A stretch of 64,000 bases of DNA from Schistosoma mansoni (lineage: Eukaryota > Platyhelminthes > Trematoda > Strigeidida > Schistosomatidae): the NCBI RefSeq assembly GCF_000237925.1, contig NC_031497.1:27196205-27260204 (forward strand), in the 5' to 3' direction. Position 1 is the first letter of the stretch. Every line of letters starts with the position of its first letter. Positions 1 to 10,959 of the stretch are shown piece by piece. A program made the position numbers and the translations under genes. The notes beneath the pieces were generated by a model that saw nothing but the letters and a program-made list of their open reading frames with translations, ran no database searches and was not told the DNA's origin.

Positions 1-371
1 TCAGTGTCGCCTATTGTTACCAACATTACTACTACTATTTCGAAATCTTTTCACTCTATTACTGTTACCAATCAAATGAGCCTAGGAAGTGCGATTCTTG
101 ATCCCTTAAAATCACATGGCTAGATAAATGCTAGACCTCTCTACGTATATAAGTCAAGTCAAACAGGTAGCAAGCTGCTAGCTCACAAATTCATGTCGCA
201 TTTCTGAGAAATATAAGTGCAATTATTTATCAAACTTAGGTTGACAAATTTAATGGGCTGGTATGATTCACTCCACCAGTTTTCAGGAGATTTACTGGAT
301 AGTCCGAACAGATTTGCAAACGTGGGAACATCATTGGGTCTTAAGGTGGAAAGCTCTTTGTTACATCCTGA
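1..371. other. unrecognised left edge
   Basis: No coding exon, RNA gene or familiar repeat is recognised here. Short open frames on both strands show no conserved domain. The next COPB2 exon, which should continue the WD40 domain after 1393 on the minus strand, is not visible and must lie further left. Confidence 0.4.
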
Positions 372-600
372 TAAAGACATAAGCACGGGTGACTCCCAGG
401 ACCTACTAATGGACTATTATTCCATATGTATTCTTATTGTTTAACTATTGAGTAATTGGATTGTGTATATCTGTATTCATCTTATAGTAAGCTTCATTCT
501 GATCTATGAATTATTATACGATTTACTGTCGCTAAATTATATCCAGTTTATTGATTATCGTATCCCACGTCCACAGCCACATTTGGCTGTTGTGTTACTA
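372..600 (+). repeat. interspersed repeat family D, copy 1
   Basis: This stretch aligns by eye with 34595-34815 in the same orientation. Shared blocks include 'ttgtgtatatctgtattcat' and the ending around 'cacagccacatttggct'. The identity is high but with many substitutions, so both are old dispersed copies. No coding capacity or tRNA-like promoter is visible. The family is unnamed here. Confidence 0.6.
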
Positions 601-639
601 AGATCTTTCCCATCATCCTGTTTTTACTTCATACTTTCT

Positions 640-1180
640 AAACCATTGCCCCCAAATGCCCTGGTACGGCCGAGAGTGGGGAGAGTCCGCTCTCCCTCTC
701 GAAATGCTCTCACATGGCCATGCGTAATATAGCCTCTACCAGGAAAGTCCTACTCACTGCCTTCTCGTGGCATAAATGTTGTTTACGAAATTGAGAGGAC
801 GAAAAGCGAATGTCTGGAGCTTTAACCGGGTTGGTGGACACGGAAAGTCCACCTAGGGGAGTTGGCAAACCCTCATTCCAAACCAATGGTGCACATGGGC
901 TATCTCCAGGATCCTGAAAAAACAAATGGCGTATGAACCTATTGTTGGTCACCGGCTACCATGGGAATGCATCGCCTCACGATGCTCCATTGCCTTGTGG
1001 ATCAGACCTTTAGATCGAAGGCTCCGGGTGTGGCTCCCTAAGAAAACCACCTGCTTCAGTTTGGGTACCCAGGCAGTATCACAGCCCTCACACAAATCTC
1101 ATTTGATTTGTGCGGCGCATATGTATCTGTTGCTTCCTTGTACCAATATTTATGTGTATAAATAAAATAATAAAAAAATT
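640..1180 (+). repeat. 0.5-kb interspersed repeat family A, copy 1
   Basis: This is the first of about nine copies in the window (others near 33165, 35392, 46351, 48878, 52740, 56065, 59166 and 59835, both orientations). The unit runs from 'ccccaaatgccctggtacgg' to a TAAA-rich tail after 'ccaatatttatgtgt'. The oriented A-rich tail suggests a retrotransposed SINE-like or truncated LINE unit. A 79-residue frame (926-1165) recurs in several copies, but coding is not shown. Confidence 0.7.
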
Positions 1181-1392
1181 CTAAACCATCATACACAGAT
1201 TGGAATCGTGAAAAATACAGTTGTGGAGTAGTGGACAATAACAATATTGTCCTGTTACTCATACCCACGTAAACGAAGTAGGTTTAAATCTGTGAAAAAC
1301 CCTTTAGACTACTGAATTACACCTCTAATTACCCATTGTCCGACAAATCAATTAACAAGAGACAATGTTTGCTAGCTAAATTTAAAACATAC

Positions 1393-1560
1393 CTGAGCAC
1401 ATGTCCAGTTATTTTCCCAATCCCATAAACGTATAAGCATATCATCTGAACATGTAAGAATAAATGGTTGAGTAGGATGCACAGCAATGGATCGTATATA
1501 ATCAGAATGTGCTTCTATTTGTTGAATTCTTTCAAGAGTATTATAATTGAAAACTCGCAA
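1393..1560 (-). CDS. COPB2: coatomer subunit beta-prime, coding exon 2
   Basis: This exon encodes 56 residues of the N-terminal WD40 propeller of the COPI coat subunit beta-prime, which binds dilysine cargo signals during Golgi-to-ER retrieval. It contains [28 protein letters not shown] and [10 protein letters not shown], matching the canonical COPB2 repeat after DDMQ. The acceptor AG is at 1561-1562 and the donor GT at 1391-1392. The length of 168 nt keeps phase 0 with exon 1 (residues 81-136). The exon reads leftward, so the remaining, much larger part of the gene lies outside the window. No frameshift or stop is present, so this looks like a live gene. Confidence 0.95.
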
Positions 1561-2575
1561 CTGTAGTTAAAAGTATGAAGAAAGTAATATGTGACGTGAC
1601 TAAAATGAAAAAGCTGACAAAACGCAAAGTTTGCAATGACAAAAGGCATCCACTTATGATAATGCATTTAAAAATTATGAGTGTTATCAATTAGTCAGTC
1701 ATGGACAAACCATGATGTGGAACAAACGTACACTAGTTCAAGCCATCAAATTCAGCACAGCAAAGAGAAAACATAAAGCCAGTAATAACATTATTGCCCA
1801 TGTTGATAAGACAACCTACCCGGAGAGAACACATGAAATCAATGGACAAGAAGTAATGATACAATATTTGAAACACAAAAACTCAGGAGAAAAAGAATAC
1901 ACATCTATACCATGATAAAATCTATTCCTAAAGTTTCCGATTACTAAAGACGATTATCTGCAGATGATGGTCAAAGGATGAACTTTTGGCAAAAATCTGA
2001 ACATATGAATCAAACGAGAGAAAAGAATCTGGTGAAATCCATCTCTAACATTTGTGATCCACTATAGAACTAGACACTACTACATCGATTCACATTGCTC
2101 AAAATTATGACAAGTCGAAAACAAATATCATTGAGAAGTTAATAATATAGTTATGTATGGTACTGGAATTAGAAATATAAAGCTCTCAAAACAGGAGATA
2201 ACTAAATGAAGCTATTATTAGGATAATAAGAATACAAGTGAAATAGGCGGCCCATTTCCTGTTGACTGGGTTTCGAGATAGGAAAATTTGTGGCGCAAAT
2301 AAGCTTGCAAGTTTACGCGACAAGAGTGGTTACTGCATGAGGCAAACGGACGGATCATTTTAGATAGAAAAAGTAAATTACAATAAGCCTGAAACTGAAT
2401 GAAGATTGAGTAAATCAGCACAATCAAAGCATTAAGCCGAATAAAACAGTGAATCAAGTTATTGTATTTCTTCCGGTTACATATGTTGATCTTACTAACT
2501 TCGTAATTAGAAAATAATAGCAATATTGCTATCTTTGATCATGATATCATGGTCAAAGAGTTATTTGAAACTCAC
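1561..2575 (-). other. COPB2 intron between coding exons 1 and 2
   Basis: This is a 1,015-nt intron on the minus strand with donor gtgagt at its high-coordinate end and acceptor 'ttttaactacag' at the low end. Small open frames inside it (1712-1915 plus, 2218-2523 minus) have no recognisable domain and are probably chance. No clear mobile element is recognised within it. Confidence 0.85.
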
Positions 2576-2815
2576 CTGCATATCATCAGAGCCTGTAACT
2601 ATCCAATTTTTGCGAGCTACAAATTTTGCAGCGCGAACAGGGCTTGTACAAACTTCTATAGTTTTTATCAACTGCTGAGCCTCGATATTCCATATATGCA
2701 CATTTCCATTATACAGTGCAGCACAAATCCATGGTTCTGTTGAGTGCAAATCTACGGACTTAACTCGATCGGATCTTGATAAAAGTTTCCTTTTAATATC
2801 AAGCTTCATTGGCAT
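2576..2815 (-). CDS. COPB2: coatomer subunit beta-prime, coding exon 1
   Basis: This exon holds the first 80 residues of the COPI beta-prime subunit. It starts at an ATG (2813-2815) followed by [10 protein letters not shown], the usual start of the family, and ends at VTGSDDMQ just before a gtgagt donor at 2575. It covers the first WD40 blade ([27 protein letters not shown]) and the start of the second ([19 protein letters not shown]). Splicing to 1393-1560 is phase 0 and recreates the family order without gap. The promoter and 5' UTR should lie just above 2815; no clear TATA box could be assigned. Confidence 0.96.
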
Positions 2816-3576
2816 TCTTCAGTATTCAGTAATATGGAAAATAAACCTTAAATTAAAGTACACGTTGGAGTCAGATCATGAACCCGCGTTATGAAACAAA
2901 ATTATAACTGAGATGTTTAAACAACATCGACGAAGACTGGTTAGAAGGGAATAAACATGCTTTTGCCACAACTTTCCTGCCTCCTTTATATAAGACGATC
3001 ACAGAAATAAGAACGGATATGACTCCCTGAAACCATTTAGATAAAGATTATTTCCAGTATGAATCCTACTAGGCACAATATAATACTAACGCATACTATC
3101 GGTGACAGCTTGATATCACTTGAGTGCGAGTATCTTGTCTTTATAGGGGCCATGAATTTATTTAGAGAGCTCGACAAAGTATTCTTGGAGAGACAATCTT
3201 TTAAAGTTAAGTCTGCGTATCCGATAATGTTTGCCAACGTAGTCCAATGGATATAACTTATAAGTTGCCCCTAGGTGTTTGACTTCCTAAGATGCTTCTG
3301 TGAATTTCGCGTTATTGTGATACTTATTAAAATCGTTAGGCATAAGCATTAGAGTCAATGCCCACATTTTCAGTTTCAGTTTCTAAACAGAATTGCTCAT
3401 TTAAACCTTTACTGAAGCAAATTACTTCACCAAATAGTAGAATAACCATCCTATCAGAGATGATTTCTTGATGAATAGAAACTAATACCAAGAATTTGTT
3501 TGGACGTTTTTATTTCAAAAGTCTCCTAACACTTTAAAGTTGGTCCATATCACTTTCGGTAGCGAAATTTCCAAAA
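2816..3576. other. COPB2 upstream region, no gene recognised
   Basis: This 760-bp AT-rich stretch lies between the COPB2 start codon and the gypsy insertion. It must contain the COPB2 5' leader and probably its promoter, but no distinct element could be assigned. Short overlapping frames on both strands near 3037-3256 are mirror images of each other and unrecognised. Confidence 0.45.
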
Positions 3577-3580
3577 ATAT

Positions 3581-3906
3581 TGTAGCTGTAAATAATTCCC
3601 CAAAATCAATAGTTCATTAAGTGTTCGACATTGGATGCTGACCATGTTGTTTAAGTGGACTTGTTTAATTGAAGGCTTTCGGTCATGCATCCGCACCAGA
3701 TCACGTTTCAACACAGCGTGGGACACAGCTCCTACGTTTCATTAGCCAGCTTATAGAAAAGGTCCTCGATATATTGGTAACGAATCAAATATATCTTTCC
3801 TGCCTCTTCTCGTCTGACTTCTGATTTCTATCTGACTGGGAACGATCGAACATAGAAGGTGCTACTGGTATCCAGTTGTAAAACTAGAATATCCGTTGCA
3901 TCATCA
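3581..3906 (+). repeat. 5' LTR of gypsy element 1
   Basis: This 326-bp direct repeat begins 'tgtagctgtaaataattcc' and ends 'gttgcatcatca'. It matches 8584-8909 with about three differences, all in the first 65 bases. It should carry the promoter and polyadenylation signals. Diverged minus-strand relatives occur at 29410-29670 and 29822-30149. Confidence 0.97.
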
Positions 3907-3907
3907 T

Positions 3908-3925
3908 TGGTGAGACCGACGTGAT
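3908..3925 (+). other. primer binding site, tRNA-Trp type
   Basis: The sequence 'tggtgagaccgacgtgat' starts one base after the 5' LTR. It is complementary to a tRNA 3' end terminating in CCA. It differs at two positions from the tRNA-Trp primer site known from avian retroviruses, and tRNA-Trp priming is described for CsRn1-clade elements of trematodes. Assignment to Trp is from recalled tRNA sequence, not from a search. Confidence 0.8.
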
Positions 3926-4086
3926 CTGGTACACCAAGTCAATATACTGTGAGTCTGTTCCATTTTGGAATATTATTATTCATTGTTATTCTTTATTTGA
4001 ATTTTATATATTGTGATATACCTTTTTTCGCGAATTTTTTTTCTCGGATATATTTTAATTAGACATTTTTCGTTAGCTATATTACT

Positions 4087-4920
4087 ATGACGGAACACTC
4101 ACCCAAGATCTTTAAGTTAAAGTCTATTCCCCCTATTTCGATTCAGTTAACGCCATTTTGGCCCGACAATATCGAGTCCTGGTTCTGCTATGCAGAAGCC
4201 GATTTTTGCATGCACGGAATCACGGACTCGCGCACACGTTTCCTCGCGGTAGTTAAGGCGTTACCGCGCGAGTTTAACAGGTACGTAACACCTAGTATGT
4301 TTACTAGTGATGTTTCCGAACCTTACGAATCGCTTAAGCTATCGATTTTAAAACGAGGAGACCTAACTGATCGACAACGGTTAGACCAACTCCTTAACAA
4401 TATCGACCTGCAACATGGTTCTGCGACGGACATGTTGCTTAGAATGAGAGAAGTCATCGGCCAACGAACTTTCGATGATGGCCTATTTAGACAACTTTTC
4501 TTGTCTAAACTCCCTCAACAGGTGCAGGCAGTGCTTGTTTCATTTCAAAACAATGCCATAGATGAACTAGCTGCATCTGCCGATCGAATCTTGGAAATCA
4601 CTAGATCTTCTAAGGCCGAGGTTTTTTCCGTCAAAGAAAAACCCCAATCGACCTCGACTGACATGGCCGAACTATGTCACACGCTTACACGATATCTTAG
4701 AGTTCGCAATGACCGTAGTCGGTCAAAAACCCCGCGTAGAAGTGCCTCACGTAAGCGATCTGGCTCTTGACCACGAGAGACAGACAATCCCGACTGGTGC
4801 TGGTATCATAACCAGTACGGTAAGTTTTCCAGAAACTGCAGGAAACCTTGCAATTATCCGACCCCAAAATCGAGTGACACGAAAAACAGTTCGGGAAACT
4901 TCCCAGCTGGCACGCGTTAA
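4087..4920 (+). CDS. gag: gag of gypsy element 1, interrupted by one TGA
   Basis: This encodes the capsid/nucleocapsid polyprotein. The first frame (4087-4770, 227 residues) starts with an ATG 180 nt past the LTR and has a typical gypsy matrix/capsid layout: [11 protein letters not shown] near residue 28, then helical capsid sequence and a basic [10 protein letters not shown] tail. A TGA at 4768-4770 stops it, but the same frame continues to a TAA at 4918-4920 and contains WCWYH...NCRKPC, a CX2HX9CX3C finger instead of the usual CCHC. The TGA is either a nonsense mutation (possible CGA to TGA) or a readthrough codon; mutation is more likely because pol carries a similar one. Pol is in the -1 frame and overlaps from 4878. 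Confidence 0.9.
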
Positions 4921-7900
4921 CGGCAACCGTAGCCGGCGAACACAGCCGCCTCTTATATGTCACGGATGTGACTACGAAAGTTCGCCACCTCGTCGACACT
5001 GGCGCAGAAGTTAGCGTTCTTCCAGCAAATCCCGACGACAGACTTCGCGAGTCTGTTTTGAGTTTACAGGCGGCAAACGGAAAGCCGATCGCTACTTACG
5101 GTAAAAGGTACGTCTACCTTAACGTGGGTTTACGCAAACCCATACACTGGATTTTCGTGGTTGCAGATGTCTCTATGCCAATCATTGGTATAGACCTGTT
5201 ACAACACCACAATCTACTCATCGACACACGCGCACGAAGGTTAATAGACGGAAACACTAAGTTATCCGTTTGCGTAACTCCTTGTTCTGGTTGCAGGTTA
5301 TCCCCAGTCACGATTAAGCACACCATAGACCCCTTGTACCAAGCAGTACTCGACAAATACCCCGGGATATGCCAATCGCAATCGAAATTGCCTTGTGTGA
5401 CCAGCAATGTTACACATCACATCTCGACTACAGGACCACCTGTATTTTCGAAAGCCCGAAGACTCGCTCCCGAAAAGCTTAGGTTAGCTAAAAACGAATT
5501 CAACCACATGATGGACCTAGGGCTAATTCGACCATCGAATAGTCCATGGGCATCCCCATTGCACATGGTCCCTAAAAAGGACAGCAATGATTGGCGGCCA
5601 ACTGGTGATTATCGGCGTCTGAATGCTAAAACCATTCCCGATCGTTACCCGCTGCCTCATATTCACGATTTGACAGCTACCTTGAAAGGTACAACTGTCT
5701 TTTCGAAAATCGACTTGGTTAAAGCTTATAACCAAATCCCGATGGCACCTGACGACATTCCTAAAACCGCCATCATCACTCCTTTCGGTCTTTACGAATT
5801 TCTACGAATGCCTTTTGGTTTAAGAAATGCGGCTCAAACCTTCCAAAGGTTTATAGACGACGTCTTCCGAGGTCTCAACTTCGTACATGCGTATGTAGAT
5901 GACTGTCTAATAGCAAGTCCGGACAGAGAATCACATCTCAAGCATCTGGACATTGTTTTCGATCGACTCCAAAGGCATGGCATTACTGTCAACATTCAGA
6001 AATGCCAAATCGGAACTAACTGCTTAGACTTCTTAGGACACACTATTGATGCTCAAGGCATCCGACCACTTAGGAGCAAAGTGGCGGCCATTCTGGATTA
6101 CCCAGAACCGACCACGATCAAGCAGTTACGAACTTTTAACGGACTCGTAAGTTTCTATAGACGGTTCATACCCAAATGCGCATCCTTAATGAAACCGTTA
6201 ACCGATCAGCTTCGTGGAAATGCGAAATCAATTAGTTTAGACGACATAGCCCGTAAAGCATTCTCCACAGTTAAGGAACACATCGCTAAAGCAACCCTGC
6301 TTGCTCATCAGGACACTCAAGCGCCCATTAGTATCGCCGTAGACGCATCCGACTCAGCAATCGGAGCAGTCTTACAACAATGGGTTAACAACTCGTGGCA
6401 ACCTTTAGGATTTTTCTCGAGACGGTTGCTAGACGCGGAATCTAGGTACAGCACTTTCGGTAGGGAACTCCTAGCTATGTATTGTGCTGTACGGCATTTC
6501 CAACATTCCGTCGAAGGAAGAGAATTCACGCTTTTTACCGATCACAAACCTCTTACCTTCTCCTTAAATTCATCTTCAGACAAGTACTCACCACGAGAGT
6601 CTCGACAACTCGACTACATTTCGCAGTTTACTTCAGACATACAACATATTTCTGGAGCAAACAATGTAGTCGCAGACGCCTTGTCTCGAATAAATTCCTT
6701 GAACAGTTTCCAAGGAATCGACCTTCTTAAACTCGCTCAGCTTCAAAAAGAAGACATTGATCTTCAGCATGAGTTATCCTCGACAACTCTAAAACTAAGT
6801 ATTAAGCAGATGGGAACAGGTAAGGAAACCTTACTCTGTGACACATCTGCAGGTAGGGATCGTCCAATTGTACCAAAACATTATCGCCGCAACGTCTTCA
6901 ATACGTTGCACAATCTTTCTCATCCAGGTGTTCGTGCAACAATCGAACTTATAGCCGAACGATTTTGTTGGCCTGGCATGAATAAAGACGTGAGGGAGTG
7001 GGCACGCTCCTGTGTAAGCTGTCAGAAATCTAAGGTGATCAGACACAACAAATGTCCCTTAGGTTCTTTCAAAACCCCTGACGCTCGTTTCGACCACGTC
7101 CATCTAGATTTGGTAGGTCCCTTACCCGACTCGAACGGATACTCATATCTCCTAACATGCGTAGACCGTTTTACTCGATGGCCAGAAGCAGTACCGATTA
7201 AGGACATTACTGCTGAAACAGTGGCTCGCGCTTTCGTCGAACGATGGGTAGCAAATTTCGGCTGCCCTTCCACAATCACTACAGACCGCGGACGCCAGTT
7301 CGAATCTGGACTTTTCCGTTGTCTGACCTCACTATTAGGAATCACGCGCTTCCGAACGACCGCCTACCACCCACAAGCAAACGGGTTGGTAGAACGTTTT
7401 CATCGACAACTAAAAGCCTCATTATCAGCTTCAAACGTTTCACAGTGGACAGACGCTCTTCCACTCGTCTTGCTAGGTATCCGCAATGCAATGGAAGCTG
7501 ACATTGGATACATGGCATCTCAACTCGTTTACGGAACGACACTCCGACTCTCAGGAGGATTCGTGGATCCTTCAGCTTCTTCATTGAACATGGATCTAAA
7601 ATCTTACACGAGTAGGCTTTCAAACGCTATGCGTTCAGTTAAACCTGCCCACACTCGACCTCAATCAACTGACGTTTTCGTTCAACCCGAATTACGACAT
7701 AGTACACACGTCTTAATTCGTCGAGACTCACATCGACGACCCCTCGAATCCGCATACGAAGGACCCTTCAAAGTTCTTCAACGCGAACCCAAGTACTATG
7801 TAGTCGATAAGAACGGCACGAACGATAGCATCAGTATCGATTGACTCAAAGCAGCGTACTTAGAAGGAAACCCTAGCTACGTCGATTTTCCTTCGGTACA

Positions 7901-8051
7901 AGCAAACGACACAGCTACTACACTCGTAGTACCCCACACGACAACAAACACACAACTTGATACTTCGTCAACGACGATAGATAAACCTAAAACAGCGCGT
8001 TCTGGAAGACGAGTAAGATTTCCAGAACATCCTAACGAATATTGCACGTAG
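4878..8051 (+). CDS. pol: pol of gypsy element 1 (PR-RT-RNase H-IN), one TGA near the end
   Basis: This is the retrotransposon polyprotein. It is open from 4878; residues below count from 4968. Aspartic protease: [12 protein letters not shown] at about 8-19. Reverse transcriptase: FLRMPFGL and YVDD at 309-312. RNase H: catalytic-type Asp 459 in [10 protein letters not shown], then FTDHKPL and VVADALSR. Integrase: HHCC finger (NLSHPG ... CVSCQKSK) and catalytic D714, D773 and E809 with D-x35-E spacing. The long frame ends at a TGA (7842-7844), but the same frame continues to 8051 with LKAAYLE and a tail ending SGRRVRFP, as in the related element at 26185-26742. The TGA replaces the Arg expected in the conserved DRLK motif. 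No ATG opens pol, consistent with frameshift expression from gag. Confidence 0.95.
4893..4937 (+). promoter_or_regulatory. candidate -1 ribosomal frameshift site between gag and pol
   Basis: The heptamer GGGAAAC (4893-4899) sits in the gag frame as G GGA AAC, a classical X XXY YYZ slippery site of the type used at gag-pro of some retroviruses. It lies inside the gag/pol overlap (4878-4920), and pol is in the -1 frame. After a 6-nt spacer, 4906-4911 (gctggc) can pair with 4932-4937 (gccggc), giving six base pairs with one G-U around a 20-nt loop. Position and phase fit well; the stem is short and function is inferred. Confidence 0.65.
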
Positions 8052-8568
8052 GACACAGGTTTTATCGTGAATTGCCTTTTCATGGTTTATTATAAATTTT
8101 TTTTTAATACGCTCATTTTTTTTTAATTATATAAAACAAAACCAAAAAAAAACTAAACATTTTATTTTTTTGAGCGTATTTATATTTTTATATATATTTA
8201 TAAAAAAAACCAGTTTTTTTTCCGATCGCTTTTACGCTGTTTGTAAGTGTATTAGTTTATTCATTTTTCCCCCGTTCATCTTGTGTCCTTACTCAAGTAC
8301 GAGTGTATTTTCGACATGCACTCACACGTTTTATTTTTCCTCTTTTCCAGGACGGCTGGAAAGGAACGACGAAGTTTCGCAAGGAACCGAAATTTTCATT
8401 GCACTATATTTCTTTATTGCGTTGTTGTACATTTTGGTCCCATAGTTTAAGGAAAGACGACCAGACGCTGCTGAACGAAGCAAGCTATCATAAGAGTGTT
8501 TACCAACGACAAACTCGTTGGGTTTAAACTTCTGGCTGGTCACGTCTTAGGAGCATCACTACCTCACT
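8052..8568 (+). other. 3' untranslated region of gypsy element 1
   Basis: About 500 bp separate pol from the polypurine tract. It contains very A/T-rich blocks (8090-8220) and no envelope-like frame. It is unique to this element within the window. Confidence 0.8.
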
Positions 8569-8583
8569 AGGGGGGGAGTGATC
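8569..8583 (+). other. polypurine tract of gypsy element 1
   Basis: The sequence 'agggggggagtgatc' lies immediately before the 3' LTR, in the place and composition expected of the plus-strand primer. Confidence 0.85.
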
Positions 8584-8909
8584 TGTAGCTGTAAATAATT
8601 CCCCAAAATCAGTAGCTCATTAAGTGTCCGACATTGGATGCTGACCATGTTGTTTAAGTGGACTTGTTTAATTGAAGGCTTTCGGTCATGCATCCGCACC
8701 AGATCACGTTTCAACACAGCGTGGGACACAGCTCCTACGTTTCATTAGCCAGCTTATAGAAAAGGTCCTCGATATATTGGTAACGAATCAAATATATCTT
8801 TCCTGCCTCTTCTCGTCTGACTTCTGATTTCTATCTGACTGGGAACGATCGAACATAGAAGGTGCTACTGGTATCCAGTTGTAAAACTAGAATATCCGTT
8901 GCATCATCA
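8584..8909 (+). repeat. 3' LTR of gypsy element 1
   Basis: This 326-bp LTR matches 3581-3906 with about three substitutions (a/g and two t/c near the start). It is followed directly by the target duplication atat. Confidence 0.97.
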
Positions 8910-8913
8910 ATAT

Positions 8914-9574
8914 TCTGTATAAAGCTTTATCTTTTGGCCTTGTCCTCAGGGTATCGACGGATGACATGGTATCTTGGGTAGTTACATTTGCCTTTTCATT
9001 TTCTATAACGTCGGCTGCTATGATAGGTACTGATACTACACTTTCAAATCCACTCACTATTGCTTCAACATACAGCCCTAATAAAGAGGCTAGTAGACTT
9101 GTCAACCTTTTCCTACATCTCCTATTCCGACCTAAGCATCGTGGAGCTAGAGCCTATTGAAATTAAGGGGATCCTAAGGTGCTTGAATTCACATAAACCT
9201 GCAGGATTAGACTAAATTAAACCCACAGCCCTGAAATAATTTCCAGATCTACCATTCTTCTCTTCTACTGATCTCTTCGAATTTTCCTTAGTCAACAGCA
9301 AACTATGCTCTGACTGAAAAAAGAGTATGGTTAAGTCCACATAGAAACGAGAAAGTAAGCTAAAAGTCCTTGTTCTCAGCGGTTACGGATGACATAGAAA
9401 GAGTTTTCAAAGAATTCCTTCAAAAGATCTGCCAAAAAGCGTTTGTTTATCATCCACAAAACGGTTTCCTCCCTGTCAGACTACGTAATTCCATAATGAC
9501 TGTTTGAGATAGATGTAACCTATAACTGAAATACAACTATTCTGCTCATATAAGCTGTCTGGACTTCTCCGGAG
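8914..9574. other. no gene recognised; unoccupied-site flank
   Basis: This joins to sequence left of 3577 in the pre-insertion allele. A minus frame (8887-9105) runs partly into the LTR and shows no known domain. The composition suggests old, unrecognised repeat debris. Confidence 0.35.
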
Positions 9575-9578
9575 CATC

Positions 9579-9936
9579 TGTAGCGACCGGCCAGTCTCGA
9601 TAAGAACATGATTGGAATAACAGAAACAATTATTATTATTGTAACCAATTGTACCAGAGATTGTTTTACTGTATTTGTTTAACTGTATCAGATTCGCTTT
9701 TTGTTTCGCTATCCGCCTTGTTTGGTTCGAACTTGCTCGCGCACTGCCCATTTCGCCTGTACCCTTTGGCACGTCTCGGTATTATTTCGATACCACGAGA
9801 TCGCCAATAAATATGCTTGATCTGGATTAATAAAGCCTTCTGATTTACGAGCTATCAAAGGAACCAAGTCGTTTTTGGGCGCGTAATCGAATAGTAGTGG
9901 TGATCATAGTTCGTCCTCGACTCGACATCCACTACA
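9579..9936 (+). repeat. solo LTR of gypsy family 2
   Basis: This 358-bp LTR starts 'tgtagcgaccggccagtct' and ends 'catccactaca'. It is flanked by a perfect 4-bp duplication catc (9575-9578, 9937-9940), so it is a solo LTR left by recombination of a full element. It is clearly related to the LTRs at 24783-25140 and 27310-27667 but carries many more differences from them than they do from each other. Confidence 0.93.
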
Positions 9937-9940
9937 CATC

Positions 9941-10959
9941 TAATGGTAATGAGCATTGAACGCCCAGTCTGGAACTTGAGCTCGTTGGCATTAGTGAGGT
10001 TCGATGAATTGTAGATATTCACTATTACAAGCCGTTAGAGTTCGTTCTCCTTCATCTGACTGGTTCTCAAACAAGGCGAAACGAGGCTTAGCCTTTAGCC
10101 ACTCCTCTTTTTATCGTTTATCAACGATCTGTCCACTGGTCGATACTCCCTAACTCTATTATAAGCAGGTTGTCTTATATTCGGAGGGAAACGCTTCACC
10201 CAAACGACATTGTGATTTTACAAGAAGTTTCACTCAGGATACACAATGAAACTACCAGAAGTTTCTTCCTTCTCGACACCACCACGCCCAGAATGATAAT
10301 GGTAAATAGCAGCAATGCTCTGCTCACCTTTTAATTTTGGTGAGATTGTAGTACCACATTTTCTACCCAAGAAAAGAGACTGGGCATAGTTCCATGTGGT
10401 ACTTTATGTGACGTTTCCGACCAGCCTTCGTCTTCAGGCCTCTTAAAATCTGATAGCCTGTCTATGGAATTATTTAAAACGTTCTTCACCTGACAAACAC
10501 CTATACAATGGGCTCATTTATCTTGATAACAATATTGCTCTATTGAAACGTATTCGAAGAAAGGCAAGTGACAAGGTTTTCGAATTGGAAAAAGACTCTA
10601 CTCATCTCTCCTGCAAATTCTAAACTTTCAGCCCGTGTAGTACAAAGGAATTAAAGAGATATAATAATGATGTATTGAAGCACGGTTGATTGATCCACTC
10701 GTAACAATAGAACCGAATTGTAATTCAAGTAGAAAAGTTTAGTCAAAAATTTCAAGTAATCAACCCAAATATATATCTTTCTAATAAAAACGAAATTTCA
10801 GTTTTTAGGTTGCAGGACCAAAAATCAAGACATCAAACCGAAATCAGAGCGAAACCAAGATGTCAGAGGATAAAGTTATAAATAAGCGGGTTTAAAATGT
10901 GAGTAGAACAAATGCATCCCAAACACGATGAAGCTGTTAATATTCAGAACAACAGTTTT
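9941..10959. other. unrecognised, probable LINE debris
   Basis: No intact frame is present. A short stretch near 10100-10150 reads like a reverse transcriptase fragment (FINDLSTG in one plus frame), but the match is too short to call. Confidence 0.3.

Larger units (their letters stand above)
3577..8913 (+). mobile_element. Ty3/gypsy LTR retrotransposon, CsRn1/Boudicca-like, near complete
   Basis: This is a 5.33-kb element bounded by two 326-bp LTRs (3581-3906, 8584-8909), each TG...CA, and a 4-bp target duplication atat (3577-3580, 8910-8913). The order is LTR, tRNA-type primer site, gag, pol (PR-RT-RNase H-IN), polypurine tract, LTR, with no env. The LTRs differ at about three positions near their start, so insertion was recent. 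The CX2HX9CX3C Gag finger and tRNA-Trp-like primer site are hallmarks of the CsRn1/Boudicca/Kabuki clade. In-frame TGA codons in gag (4768-4770) and pol (7842-7844) indicate this copy is probably inactive. The exact family name is not assigned. Confidence 0.96.

Noticed and set aside
4697-5014. Open frames overlapping the gag/pol junction on both strands
   Set aside because: They are shadows of gag and pol in other frames and have no domain; the finger and protease are explained by the gag and pol frames.
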